This document shows, piece by piece, positions 22,984 to 34,654 of a DNA stretch of 64,000 nucleotides. The position numbers were made by a program, and so were the translations under genes. This stretch comes from Hyalella azteca (lineage: Eukaryota > Arthropoda > Malacostraca > Amphipoda > Hyalellidae), in assembly GCF_000764305.2 (NCBI RefSeq), contig NW_025931899.1, forward strand, positions 1-64,000, in the 5' to 3' direction. The notes beneath the pieces were generated by a model. That model ran no database searches and had not been told where the DNA came from. It worked only from the letters and a program-made list of their open reading frames with translations. Numbering within the stretch: the stretch's first letter is position 1; every line of letters begins with the position of its first letter.

Positions 22984-23150
22984 CGGCCTGCAGCTCCATG
23001 ATGATACAACATCGTATGATCGTACGGCCTGCAGCTCAATGATGATACAACATCGTACGGCCTGCAGCTCAATGATGATACAACATCGTACGGCCTGCAG
23101 CTCAATGATGATACAACATCGTGCGGCCTGCAGCTCAATGATAACGCATC
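22984..23150. repeat. 33-bp tandem repeat
   Basis: Five copies of CGGCCTGCAGCTCAATGATG plus ATACAACATCGTA; the first copy has an 8-base insertion. It is unrelated to the 33-bp satellite at 21565. Confidence 0.9.
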
Positions 23151-23284
23151 ACTCAGCCAGCACCTCAGCGAGGTTATTAACCGAGCTGTCAAATACAGGA
23201 ACAAATCCTGCAGTAATGACGGCCGGAAACTAACGAGCGAAGTCGTCTTGATCTGAACGGAGTATGCAGTTCTTGACAAGCCTA

Positions 23285-23600
23285 CTGACATGTGCTGGAC
23301 AACGACACGTGCTGGACACAACGACATGTGCTGGACAACGACACGTGCTGGACACAACATGTGCTGAACACAACACAGCGACACGTGCTGGATAGAACGC
23401 GTTCATGTGTCAGCAGGCACGTGTAGGTAGAACTTTATGATGTCAGCTGATGTGTGCTAGCAGAAAATTTTTATGACAACTGACGCATGCTGGCAGAAAT
23501 GTCGTTTGTCAGCTGACATGTGCCGGCAAAACGTTCACAAAACAGCTGATGCGTGCTGACTAAACGTTCATATGTCAGCTTACACGTGATGACTCTAGCA
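23285..23600. repeat. ACATGTGCTGGACAACG and GTCAGCTGACATGTGC repeats
   Basis: Two degenerate arrays. 23285-23400 has copies of CGACACGTGCTGGACACAA. 23400-23600 has copies of TCAGCTGACATGTGCTGGCA at about 50-60 bp spacing. Confidence 0.8.
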
Positions 23601-23943
23601 ACTGACAACTTACATAGATCGTCTACTGTCGCCGCAGAGGCAGAAGATGCAACCACCACAAATTTGGGCTTTCAGGTGTCCATACTAATATTTCAACCTA
23701 TACCGGCCAGCTTCACGGCAATACACACTGGTTTGTTGTACAAAAATATGTTTCATCGTAAGCTTCTATTTCTCTTCCTTCCTTCTTTTTCTCTTACGGC
23801 TTTGATAAATACGTTTAATTCTGAATAAACTTTGGCCGGGAATTTGCGACGTAAATTTTACGCAATTTCGATCCCAAGATTTATTTGTACCCGGAACAGA
23901 CCCGGCAATATTTCTCGTCATGTCTGACTAACACCGCACTAAC

Positions 23944-24035
23944 GGTGGCCCACGCAACTTACGGTGGCCACGCAACTTACGGTGGCCACGCAACTTACGG
24001 TGGCCACGCAACTTACGGTGGCCACGCAACTTACG
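23944..24035. repeat. 18-bp tandem repeat
   Basis: Five copies of CGCAACTTACGGTGGCCA. Confidence 0.92.
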
Positions 24036-25290
24036 AATCACGGGAGAAATATATCACGGGAGGAATATATCAGGGTTGCCTGGCAATAATTGATAAGCGT
24101 CAATGGTCAGTTTGAGATTGAGGCATTCGAAAAAATAAAAAAAATTATTATTAATTTTTATATTGATCATCAAATTACGGGGACCATCTCTGGTGCTATC
24201 TGTGAGGGTGGAATTTCGGTAACAATTCTATCGCATGTCGATAAATTTGATGATTAAAACTAAATTTCAGAAAAAACTTCTATTGAGCACCATTGTTGGC
24301 ACAATACACAGGATGATCCATATAATGACGCAATCCACCACACACAGTAAAATTAATTTGTTAAATGGAATGCATAGAATTATCGTTACCGCAAACTTCC
24401 ACCAGATTAAGTAATTTGATTAAGTCATGATTAAACAATTTTAATGAAATTCCATGAAATTAAAGCTTGATCTGTAGACCAAAAACACGGCAGTATATAC
24501 GTACTCAGCTGACACATGGGGAGACTGATATGTTTTTAGACCCCAACAATTCCTTGACATCTTCACTTCTACTGCAAGATTACGAAGGTTATTGAAAGCA
24601 TCGCCTCTTTCTTATGAGGACAAGTTTATTCATAATTGTAGGAGCAATAATTTACGTTACTGCAATAATTATAAAAATAATAATTATAACGTTCTCTTAA
24701 TAACCTAACAAAATTTAGAGGCGTGCGCGACCCTGCATTAGGGCCGCCTAGGATTCGGGGAGCACGTAAATCAGCTTCTCTATGTCCGCTTCCGCTTAGG
24801 GTTCCAAAGGCAGCATCTGGGCAGCTTACTAGCTCGGTATGACTCGACTCGGCAAAACCTTGTCATACACTCTGGCGAATATAAAATCATAAAGAAAACT
24901 GATTTCGATCTGACCAGAAACTTATTTCGATCGGGTGGCCAATCAGACCCAGAATAATTTTGCGCCGAGTGTAGCTACTATTCGGTCAAAGCCTAGACGG
25001 TCTCCGAATTTGGTTAGGTCAGAAGCACAATGACGCACCGACTTGGTTGCGTCATTTTTGCATTAAGCAGCTCAATTTCGATGGATAAACGTGTAGAAAT
25101 ATTGTTTCACTCAATGGCAGTAGAATATAGAACCCATACGAAATACAAAGGTAAATTGATACCTTAAAACTGAAAAAAATTTACCGTATAACAGAAAATT
25201 GCGCTGAATCAAATTTCGGGCTAGAAATTTCACGTGAAATTGCGTGCTTTGTTGCTAAAGTACATCACACATGAAACTATCGAGCAAATG
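24036..25290. other. Non-coding, nothing recognised
   Basis: AT-rich, with a more GC-rich stretch at 24720-25080 that has stops in all frames and no TIR; possibly an old retroelement fragment. Confidence 0.5.
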
Positions 25291-25295
25291 TGCGT

Positions 25296-25506
25296 AGTAA
25301 TGAGGCTAAAAGAGCACAATTTACGTAATTATATGATGTACATTCAGACGATTTAACAAGCGTTAAGGCTAATGAGGCTAAAAGAGTACAATTTACGTAA
25401 TTATATGATGCACATTCACACGATTTAACAAGCGTTAAGGCTAATGAGGCTAAAAGAGCACAATTTGCGTAAATATATGATGTACATTCAGACGATTTAA
25501 CAAGCG
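25296..25506. repeat. About 72-bp tandem repeat next to the crustin stop codon
   Basis: Three copies of a roughly 72-bp unit beginning TAATGAGGCTAAAAGAGCAC and ending in TTTAACAAGCGTTAAGGC. The last copy runs to the crustin stop codon, so the array forms its 3' flank or 3' UTR. Confidence 0.9.
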
Positions 25507-27660
25507 CTACGGGAAGAGGAAGTGCAAGTTGCGCTGGCCCGGCATGCAGATCGTAGCGTCGGGATCACAGGTGTCGGGACAACAGCGCTGGTCTGAACTA
25601 CAATCCCTGTCGCTCAGGCATTTCTGTACAGGACGGACGATGCATGGTAAATTATTATATTATATTATTATTTGTTGAGCAATTCATTTTCAATGTATAG
25701 GTACTGATGCAACAAGCTGGGAAGATATTGTGATCTGGGCTCGTCTAATAGGAGCCTTGGGACACGCCTTAATACATGAACACGAGCTCCTTGCATGCAG
25801 TTTCATCACTTGTTCACTCGTAAATAATTTAGGATCATGGAGAGCAATCATCTTTGTTGTCCATGATTATAATGTTGACATTCATAAAGTACGATCATCA
25901 TTGTTTATATCAGTAAGAAGGATGCATCATCTTTTTTTTTTTGTAGTCCATTTTTGCGTCACAGTTTCTGGCTCCCCATTTAAAAACCAGCACTACCCAC
26001 CACACCCACCGTCACCAGGACCACCACACCCACCGTCACCAGGACCACCACACCCACCGTCACCAGGACCACCACACCCACCGTCACCAGGACCACCACA
26101 CCCACCGTCTCCAGGACCAACCACACCCACCGTCTCCAGGACCAACCACACCCACCGTCACCAGGACCACCTCACCCACCGTCACCAGGACCACCTCACC
26201 CACCGTCACCAGGACCACCTCACCCACCGTCACCAGGACCACCTCACTCACCGTCAGGATGACCCACCTTTGGGCCGATGTCCTTAACCACGAGGATGGG
26301 GTCGTTGCAGTCCGGCAGGATGCGCGGCATGGGTGGACACCTCAGCTCCGCTACAGGTTTGGTTGCGTTAAGTCTTGTTATATTTTTTCTATTCATAAAT
26401 TGAATAGAAAAATAAATTTAATTCAATGAAAGATGTTTCTGCTCTGTCCGGTTCTAAATTTATAATAACCTTAATTATGGTACAGATAATTAGTTTAGCC
26501 CCTGAATTCTTGCTGACACCGGAACTTTATCGCTAGCAAACCGCCTCTTTTTACAAGACTTCTCTTCAACTTCACTTCTTGTTTGTCTGTCTGTCTGTCT
26601 GCTGCAAATCTTATAATCGAAATTTAACACACTTCTACTTTTCCTATCGATCTGAAATTTTGCACACTTGCGTAAAGTTGGAGACAATGCAAGAATCAAA
26701 TGACAAAATAAAATGATTAAAAAATTTTTTGTTTCAATATTAAAAAATTAAAAAAAATAATTTCGTCAGCTACAAATCTTATAACTGATATTTGACACAC
26801 TTTTACCTGTCCAATTGATCTGAAAATTTTCACACTTGTGTTAAGTCGGAGGCAATGCATGAATCAATTGACGGAATATATAATTAAAAAAAATTTTTTA
26901 AAAATTGAAAAATTAATTTTTTTTAATATTCGAAAATAAGATGAGAAATTCATTGTACATATTTAACATTGGAGACACTGGATTCTTTATAAGTGCTGTA
27001 TTTAAAAAGTAATTTTTAAACGTATATTATTATTACAACACTTTTCTTCAACTTCACTTTTTGTTTGTTGGTTTGTCTGCTACAAATCTTATAATCGATA
27101 TTCAACACACTTCAACGTCTCCAATCGATCTGAAATTTTGCACACTTGCATAAAGTCGGAGACAATGTATGAATCAATTGACAGAATATATAATTTTGAA
27201 AATAATTTTTTTAAATTGAAAAATAATTTTGTCTTCTACAAATCTTATAATCGATATTTAACACACTTCTACCTGCCAAATCGATTTGAAATTTTGCACA
27301 CTTAGGTGAAGTCGGAGACAATGCATGAATCAATTGACACAATAAATAATTTGAAGATTTAATTTTTTCATATATTAAAGAAGAAATTAAAAATTAATTT
27401 TTTTAATATATGGAAATAAAATTATGAATCCATTGTAGATGTGTAACATCGGAGACACTGTATTTTTTAGAAGTAATGTCTGTACAAATTAATTTTTAGA
27501 CGCATATTATTACCATTCTGATGGTGCAAAAAATTCTATGAAATTTTCTTTGATGTTGAAAAATTTCATTAAGGATGAGTTCAACGTTTTACTATGCATC
27601 TCAAAATCAGAATCGACTCTATTTTACAACACTTCTCTTTAACTTCACTTCTTGTTTGTT

Positions 27661-27694
<34 letters not shown>

Positions 27695-29455
27695 CTACAA
27701 ATCTTGTAATAAAAATTTAACACACTTCTACTTATCCTATTGATCTGAAATTATGCATACTTGTTTATAGTTAGAGACAATGCATGAATCAAATGTCAAA
27801 ATAAATGATTTTAAAAATTAAATTTTTTTTTCAATATTAAAAAATTGAAAAAATAATTTTGTCAGCTACAAATCTTAAAACTGATATTTGACACACTTTT
27901 ACCTGTCTAATTGATCTGAAATTTTGCACACTTGTGTGAAGTCAGAAGCAATGCATGAATCAATTAATAGAATAAATAATTTTGAAAAAAATTTAAATAT
28001 TAAAAAAAATTTATATATTAAAAAATTGAAAAATTAATTTTTTTAATATTCGAAAATTAAATGAGAAATTCATGGTACATCTTTAAGATTGGAGACACTG
28101 GATTCTTTGGAAGTGTTGTCTTTAAAAAGTAACTTTTAAACGTATATTATTCATAGTTCAATTTGCTTCAGGTTTGATTTCTCATATCTTGTGAATACTT
28201 CTATCTATCGTTTATAAATAGTAAAAATCGTCAAATGACGTACATTTCAATTATAATAATAGTAGGCACTCAGAGAGCACAAAATCTTGAACTTGTACTC
28301 GTTCACCTGTTCAAATGTTCCTCAGGAATGTCATAGCCAAGAGACATAAGCAGGTGAATGGCCTTTGACCAATAAAACTGCGAATTGTTGCCTGGATGCC
28401 ATTTTATTGGCACTTTTAAAAATATTAAAATTCAATCGAATTATATCATTGAAAATATGGTGCACATAAATTGAGTATTGCAAGCGTTTTTATTTCAACA
28501 GGACTCACTGTTGAGATGAATTCAGTACTACGAGCGTTTTTATAAGAACATGACTCGCTGTTAAAATAAATTTATTATTGCGAGCATTAATATTTGAACA
28601 TGACTCACTGTTGAGATGAATTCAGTATTACGAGCGTTTTTATTTCAACATGACCCACTGTTGAGATATATGAGATAAATCCAGTACTATTATGAGCGTT
28701 TTTATTTGAATAGGACTCACAGTTGAGCGGCGTGTCGTCGCAGCAGATCTCCATGCCATATCTGTTGACGCACCGGCGCCCACACCTCGCTGCCACGGCG
28801 CCCTCCTGCCCAGCGCCCAGGTTAGGTTGACTTAGGAATGCTCATAATAAACTGATTAACATTTATGTTATACTGAACACTGCTCGTATGAATATATTAT
28901 TATGGAATTTATGTTCTCATTTTGGTCGGTGTATAACAAAATGGTGTTTTTTTTATAATGGATAAAACCAGGTGCGCGTTCTGATAACAATTGAACGATC
29001 ACGACTCCACGAAATCAACTCACACGCCAAAACGCACATAAAAATTGATCTTCCTGTGACACAAAATTTGATATTATAACTAGAATTTCATGAATTTTTA
29101 TTTAAATAAGACTTTGTTAGTTATGTATAGTAAGTAAGTATAATAACATGATAACAATCAGAGCTGGGCAGCGCTCCTTTGAAATGTAGCGGCCGCTACC
29201 GCTACCGCTACATGCTCTAAATGTAGAGGGCCTACCGCTATTGCATCATTGCCTTAAATGTAGCGCCGCTACTGCTACTGAAAATGTAGCGGCCGCCAGT
29301 AGCGGCCGCTACATGTAGCGCGCTACTGCCCACCTCTGGTAACAATGCAACCCATAGGGGGTGAGGGAGGTCAAGGGTCAGGAGGTCACCTGAGCCGCAG
29401 CGAGGCATAGCAGCTGCAGCAACACCGACGCCAGGGGGAGCCTCAGACGCTGCAT
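25507..29455 (-). CDS. Type I crustin-like antimicrobial peptide (WAP domain), four exons
   Basis: Minus-strand exons are 29455-29390, 28805-28721, 26350-26268 and 25623-25507. All introns are GT-AG and phases agree (0, 1, 0), giving 116 residues. Exon 1 is a complete signal peptide (MQRLRLPLASVLLQLLCLAA). Exon 2 has the crustin cysteine pattern (ARCGRRCVNRYGMEICCDD). Exons 3 and 4 make the eight-cysteine WAP core, starting ELRCPPMP and continuing KCLSDRDCSSDQRCCPDTC to TICM. The short tail ends HFLFP. Crustins are secreted, haemocyte-made peptides active mainly against Gram-positive bacteria; WAP domains can also inhibit proteases. There is no Gly-rich region, which fits type I (carcinin-like). 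An LTR remnant in the same orientation ends 93 bp upstream of the ATG. The role is from family knowledge; exons and phases are read directly. Confidence 0.88.
25990..26255. repeat. 24-bp minisatellite in crustin intron 3
   Basis: About eleven copies of GGACCACCACACCCACCGTC plus ACCA, with one-base shifts between sub-blocks. The plus-strand proline-rich frame it creates is an artefact of the repeat. Confidence 0.92.
26560..28150. repeat. Dispersed-tandem AT-rich repeat in crustin intron 2
   Basis: Five or six diverged copies of a roughly 200-bp module start near 26565, 26765, 27050, 27230, 27645 and 27855. Each contains CTACAAATCTTATAATCGAT, AACACACTTCTACCTG, ATCTGAAATTTTGCACACTT and GAGACAATGCATGAATCAA. 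Several are preceded by a TGTTTGTCTGTCTG microsatellite. No frame is preserved. Confidence 0.88.
28470..28715. repeat. About 60-bp tandem repeat in crustin intron 2
   Basis: Four copies of a unit with ACTCACTGTTGAGATGAATT, CAGTATTACGAGCG and TTTTTATTTCAACATG. The last ends at the splice donor of exon 2 (28720). Confidence 0.85.
29159..29338. mobile_element. hAT-type MITE in crustin intron 1
   Basis: A 180-bp GC-rich element with inverted termini CAGAGCTGGGCAG and CAGAGGTGGGCAG. It is flanked by an 8-bp duplication (ATAACAAT at 29151-29158, GTAACAAT at 29339-29346, one mismatch), as for hAT elements. The interior is made of GTAGCGGCCGCTAC palindromes. No coding capacity. Confidence 0.85.
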
Positions 29456-29504
29456 CTCGAGGGCGGGGAGTGGGGGAGGGGGGCTGCACAAGTCTCTTAA
29501 TGAG

Positions 29505-29548
29505 AACACTGTAACTAGTTACTAACTAACTGAGACTAGTTAGTAAGT
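29505..29548. repeat. Left fragment of the TAACTAGTTA array
   Basis: Short run of CTAACTAGTTA-type units matching the main array at 31245-32020. An LTR-element remnant now separates the two parts. Confidence 0.8.
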
Positions 29549-30116
29549 TGTTGGGGCTCTCTGAACACCCAACTAGCCTACAGGATCGTATAGGTTCTGG
29601 ATATTAACGAGTACTTATTAAAACAGTTTATTCCACTTTCAATGAACACAATAAATAATATATAATAACTTCGGCACATTAACACTTTAACACTTCATCT
29701 TGGATGCATGGCTTTCGAGACTAACTCTTGACTCTGAGATTTGAGATTTGAGGTTCGAGATTCGAGATTCGAGGCTTTCCTACAAAAGAAACAAACAAAG
29801 CAGATAAATAATAGTAACCCAAACATTAAAGTATTCATACATATATAACCTAAGTATTTACACAATTTGTTCACATCAATCTATTCACGTATATATTTAC
29901 ATGTCCACATCCTAACGCAGCACATACCTCCGCTCCGGCTTTCCACAACAGAATAATCTTATCACCTTCTCCTTCCGCACTTATATATAGCCTTCCGTAA
30001 ACTCTAAACTAAAATGACAAATTCAAAATAATAAACCATTTTGGAACAAAAATTATCGCCTCGCATAACATTAAAATAACAAACTATTTCTATCCTTTAC
30101 ATATTGCCCCCCAACA
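29549..30116 (-). mobile_element. LTR of a retrotransposon, minus orientation
   Basis: A 568-bp LTR with TG...CA ends and terminal inverted repeat TGTTGGGG/CCCCAACA. On the minus strand it has a TATATATAA box (29989-29981) and an AATAAA signal (29633-29628) in the order expected for U3-R-U5. A short piece of the partner LTR survives at 31205-31241, so the element is internally deleted. Its downstream end faces the crustin gene in the same orientation. Confidence 0.85.
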
Positions 30117-31241
30117 AGTGTAATGGGCACATTGCACTTAAAAATAACGCTACTTTATACAAAGATATTTACAATTTTTTTACACCGATACCATCCTAAA
30201 TCGCATCCGTTCAATACTTATCACAGGAATCAACACAATTCAAAACCTCGTTAGAAACTATCTATTCAACTACCACATTAAAATTCACTTAAGACTTTAT
30301 TCAAAAAACAACACGCTAAAATGGACAAAACATTAAGATTTACTTAATTCTATATTCTAAGGTAGATTTTTGTACATTCGGATATTCCTGTACAGGTCCT
30401 TGCGAACGCGTTACTCTTCGACACAATTTCGAGCTATCCACGGGCAGCTCCTCAATCCTATCCGACGCTTCATCAATAACCTCATCATTATCATTAGGTT
30501 CAAAACGAGTTCTCCATAAAAGACCTTCATTTTGTCTATAATCTGCTATAGATTCACGTACATGATTACATGTCTGCTCATTCTGGTTAATATATCCGTT
30601 CGGTCATCTCGCGCATGTAAGTCTCCTAATGATAAAATATCAGTGACCTCTTCTAACCACGCATCATTCAACGTTTGCGACACATTAGTAATTCTTTCAA
30701 CAAGTTCTCCATGTACAAGCAACGACTGTTCTAACCACAGCAGAAAGCTACTCAATGAACCGTTGCTACTTCCACTGTTGGAGTCCTCTGCAATGATTGG
30801 AGAAACATTGTCTACCGTATCCGGCATAGATGCATCGTCGTCATCCAGTTCTCGCGTTGAATATCTGGGTGCACTCTCTTCCGGTAGAACAAAATCAATC
30901 TCTTCGCTGCTGAAACTCCAATTCAAGACACTACGTTCAGCCTCATTAATTGCCTCCGCAACCTGATCAACACTGACATGACTCGCAACATGATACAAAT
31001 ATTTATCACGCAACTCCTTGAATTCAATGACCAAATCAGCATCAAACAATGAATCACTACACAATTCAAGTTCTACGGCAGTACAATTTGACACAGATGT
31101 ACACTCGTTATTACTTTCATCGGGGTTACTCTCGCTTAACATTACCGCATCTATAGGACATGCATAGTCAAACTCTGAATCACTGCTATCCTCAGAATTA
31201 ACAACATAACATTAAAATACCCAACTATTTCTATCCTTTAC
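30117..31241 (-). mobile_element. Internal region and truncated partner LTR of the same element
   Basis: Between the full LTR and the 37-bp partner fragment (31205-31241, CATAACATTAAAATA and CTATTTCTATCCTTTAC as in 30064-30100). No primer-binding site, protease, reverse transcriptase or integrase motif is seen. It holds one open frame, listed separately. Confidence 0.7.
30546..31142 (-). CDS. Acidic ORF of unknown function inside the LTR element
   Basis: A 198-codon frame starting MLSESNPDESNNECTSV. It is strongly acidic and Ser-rich (for example RELDDDDASMPDTVDNVSPI) with a Leu-rich helix near FLLWLEQSLLVHGELVERI. No zinc knuckle, DTG protease triad or polymerase motif was seen. It may be a gag-like or accessory product of the retrotransposon. 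The regular amino-acid composition suggests real coding history; whether it is expressed is unknown. Confidence 0.45.
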   Translation of the reverse strand: MLSESNPDESNNECTSVSNCTAVELELCSDSLFDADLVIEFKELRDKYLYHVASHVSVDQVAEAINEAERSVLNWSFSSEEIDFVLPEESAPRYSTRELDDDDASMPDTVDNVSPIIAEDSNSGSSNGSLSSFLLWLEQSLLVHGELVERITNVSQTLNDAWLEEVTDILSLGDLHARDDRTDILTRMSRHVIMYVNL

Positions 31242-31244
31242 AAA

Positions 31245-32025
31245 GTAACTGTAACTAGTTACGAACTAGCGGTAACTACTAACTACCGGTAACTGTCGCA
31301 AACTAACTGTAACTAGTCACAAAGTAATTGTAACTAGGTACAAACTAATTGTAACTAGTCACAGACGAACTTTAACTAGTCACAAACTAACTGTAACTAG
31401 TTACAAAATAACTGTAACTAGGTACAAACAAACTGTAACTAGTCACAAACTAACTGTAACTAGGTACAAACAAACTATAACTACTTACTAACTAACTGTA
31501 ACTAGTTACTAACTAACTTTAACTAGTACATAACTAACTGTAACTAGTTACTAACTAACTGTAACTAGTTACTAACTAACTGTAACTAGTACATAACTAA
31601 CTGGAACTAGTACATAACTAACTGTAAATAGGTACAAACAAACTGTAACTAGTTACTAACTAACTGTAACTAGTACATAACTAACTGGAACTAGTACATA
31701 CTTAACTGTAACTAGTTGCAAACTAACTATAACTAGTCACAAACTAGCTGTAACTAGTCAAAAACTTACTGTAACTAGGTACAAACAAACTGTAACTAGC
31801 TACTAACTAACTGTAACTAGTTACTAACTAACTGTAACTAGTACATAACTAACTGTAACTAGTACATAACTAACTGTAATTAGTTACAAACTAACTGTAA
31901 CTAGTCACAAACTAACTGTAACTAGTCACAAACTATCTGTAACTAGGTACAAACAAATTGTAACTAGTTACTAACTAACTGTAACTAGTTACTAACTAAC
32001 TGTAACTAGTAAATAACTAAAAGTT
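31245..32025. repeat. TAACTAGTTA-type satellite array
   Basis: About 780 bp of roughly 20-24-bp units, AACTAACTGTAACTAGTTAC and variants with TCAC, GTAC or ACAT. The core TAACTAGTTA is itself palindromic, so the array is rich in small inverted repeats. Confidence 0.95.
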
Positions 32026-33440
32026 GAGTATTGTCTGAACCAGTTGTTTAGAATTGTTAAAAAATCGCTGGCATTAGTTGTCTTTTTCAGTCCTCATGAA
32101 CAAAAATTCTCTGACAATATATGCAAGGATCTAAAAAATAAAAAATAATATGGAAATATGACGGAGAAATGAAAGCTGCCGAGACGTGCTCACCTCTGAA
32201 GCTGGAGATCCTGTTTAGCAGCAGGCAAATTATCACCGCTTTAATTATCTGTTATCGGTGGTTATCTCCACAGAATTACCTCTAGTTCTTATTTATTATA
32301 TGTGGTCTTTAATGATGCTGTATGAGAGCTGTGTTTATTTAAATCAACTATTTCATCCTGTAAAAAAGGAAAATACAGTACTTGACCACTTATTTTGACA
32401 ACTCCACCAATTACCTTGATCCCTCACCTTCTCATATTGTCCTCACACCCCCGTATAATGACCTCTCATATTGACCAATTCTATCCACCTCCATCGGTCA
32501 GTAACAGTTATAGTGCATAAACATTAAGTGGAACTTAAGTTCATTTTCTCTTTATCATCTTACATGGCGCGCCCAATCGCCGCCTATGGCGCTACTGCAG
32601 TATCTCATAGCACCTATAAATAGCTATTCGAAAACTACGTCAACAACATTAGTAAGCCAACATCATTCATCATTTGTTATTGGAAGGCTCATAAATTAAT
32701 CATAACTAATAGAATAATATATTTGCCAGCTGTGATAAACTAACATTACATTGAGTTTTAATGCATCGTTCAGATTCACCGTATACAAAAAAATAGATTT
32801 GCCTATCAAAAAATATTGACAAAATCTTGAAAATAATAAAATTGATAAAATATTTTCCACGAAGCGTACATGCGTATATAAGATGCACCACAATGCGTGC
32901 CCGGCATTACCACAACATAGTTTTCCACGCACTCGTTGTTCCCCAGGCTTCTGAATTCGAGAGGCCAATATTGATTTTCCCACAAACTCCCAGGGAATTT
33001 CCCACTAGGACTCCAGTGAGGGTAAAGCGAGGGTAAAGTTGATGTCTGAGGGTCTCGTTTCATTTCAGTGCTGCACTGATCACTATATGTTTAAAGAAAC
33101 AAAAATAATAAAATTTGTCTGATTCACATAGATCGTCATAACCTATATAAATCGTATATAGAATTTACATTCAAGACGTTGGCATGTCCTGAGTCATTAG
33201 ACATGAAGAAATGTATTAATTAATTAGTTAAGTTACATTCATTAGTTAGATAAAGTACTTCATTAGTTTATAGTTAGACCCTGATTGGATCATTGGACCC
33301 GAACTTCATTAGTCGGACCCGTATACCCGGTGGGTCCGGGTCCGTTCGCCTCTCAGGAACATTCCAGCGGCGGCGACCCGTGACGCGGGCGCCGTCCCGT
33401 GCGTGGGACGCTAGACGAGCTCGTTAGGAGACGCTAGTGA
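32026..33440. other. Non-coding, no supported gene
   Basis: Mostly AT-rich. Around 32560-32640 a GC-richer patch precedes CACCTATAAATAG, a possible TATA box with no gene after it. At 32700-33060 minus-strand frames overlap in two phases without matching splice sites. A GC-rich patch lies at 33345-33430. Confidence 0.5.
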
Positions 33441-33449
33441 GGCTCATTA

Positions 33450-33830
33450 GGACACCTGAGGTGACACATGCCGCACCTCGGCCCTGGCACCTCAATAACT
33501 TAGGTGACACTTGCCATACCTCGCCCCTGGCACCTCAATACCTGAGGTGGCACATGCCGGACCTCGGCCCTGGCACCTCAATACCTGAGGTGACACATGC
33601 CGGACCTCGGCCCTGGCACCTCAATACCTGAGGTGACACATGCCGGACCTCGGCCCTGGCACCTCAATACCTGAGGTGACACATGCCGCACCTCGGCCCT
33701 GGCACCTCAATAGCTGAGGTGACACATGCCGCACCTCGGCTCTAGCACCTCAATACCTGAGGTGACACAGGCCGCACCTCGGCCCAGGCACCTCAGCAGC
33801 TGAGGTGACGCATGCCTCACCTCGGTTTAG
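33450..33830. repeat. 43-bp minisatellite
   Basis: About nine copies of ACCTGAGGTGACACATGCCG plus GACCTCGGCCCTGGCACCTCAAT. ACCTGAGGT is a near-palindrome. Confidence 0.93.
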
Positions 33831-34310
33831 GCCACAACCTGTATCTATCCACGTTGAAAAATGCTGACATTTACGTGCTTAAATAATAACACTAAAAGTC
33901 TTCAGTCGCCTATGCTCACAATACTCACATAAATTATAAATTGCATCGTGGCGTAAATTACTCACGGGTTTAATGCATTTTTAAATTCTAAGAAATCCTG
34001 TTATATTTTAATGAGATTTGATTAGATTTTTCAAAACTTTCTACAAAGAGGCTGAAATTAATACAATTTTATGTGGAATAATTAGTACTTTATTTGTTGT
34101 CCCCTAATTTTTGTTGTCCCTCGGACGAAGTTGTCTCCCTATGAGTCTGCCGAAGTCACTGCAGTGATTATCGTGGCTGGAGCAAGCAGCGAACAAAGCA
34201 TTCATGCGTCGGGTCATGAGAAGCACTTTCACTTACACCGCTCATCGTGGCGGAGATGTGATCTCATCTTAGCATGACGAGGAATTGATCGCCTTATAGC
34301 TTGAGGAAAG
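33831..34310. other. Non-coding, nothing recognised
   Basis: Spacer between two arrays. Confidence 0.55.
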
Positions 34311-34319
34311 CAGGGATTA

Positions 34320-34653
34320 CATCATAACATTTGATCACCCTTGCACATTGTGCGTGGTCCTGTTGTGTGCCTACGTAACACATTGTACTTGGTCCTGCTG
34401 TATCTCTACGTAACACATTATGCTTGGTCCAGTTGTATCCCTACCTAACACATTGTGCTTGGTCCTGTTGTGTGCCTACGTAACACATTGTGCTTGGTCC
34501 TGTTGTATCCCTACGTAACACATTGGGCTTGATCCTGTTGTATCCCTACGTAACACATTGGGCTTGATCCTGTTGTATCCCTACGTAACACATTGTGCTT
34601 GATCCTGTTGTATCCCTACGTAACACATTGTGCTTGATCCTGTTGTATCCCTA
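34320..34653. repeat. 35-bp minisatellite ending at an unresolved base
   Basis: About nine copies of CACATTGTGCTTGATCCTGT plus TGTATCCCTACGTAA. The array stops at an N (34654), so its true length is uncertain. Confidence 0.92.
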
Positions 34654-34654
34654 N

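Noticed and set aside
21333..23150. CRISPR array
   Set aside because: The arrays are head-to-tail repeats with no unique spacers, in eukaryotic DNA.
22749..23384. 211-codon frame on minus
   Set aside because: Mostly tandem repeats with a short GC-rich segment; no recognised domain or splice context.
25730..26287. Proline-rich 185-codon frame on plus
   Set aside because: It is the 24-bp minisatellite in crustin intron 3, opposite to the gene, and overlaps exon 3.
32696..33063. Possible minus-strand exon (NNECVENYVVVMPGTHC)
   Set aside because: Competing frames overlap and no matching splice partners or family were found.
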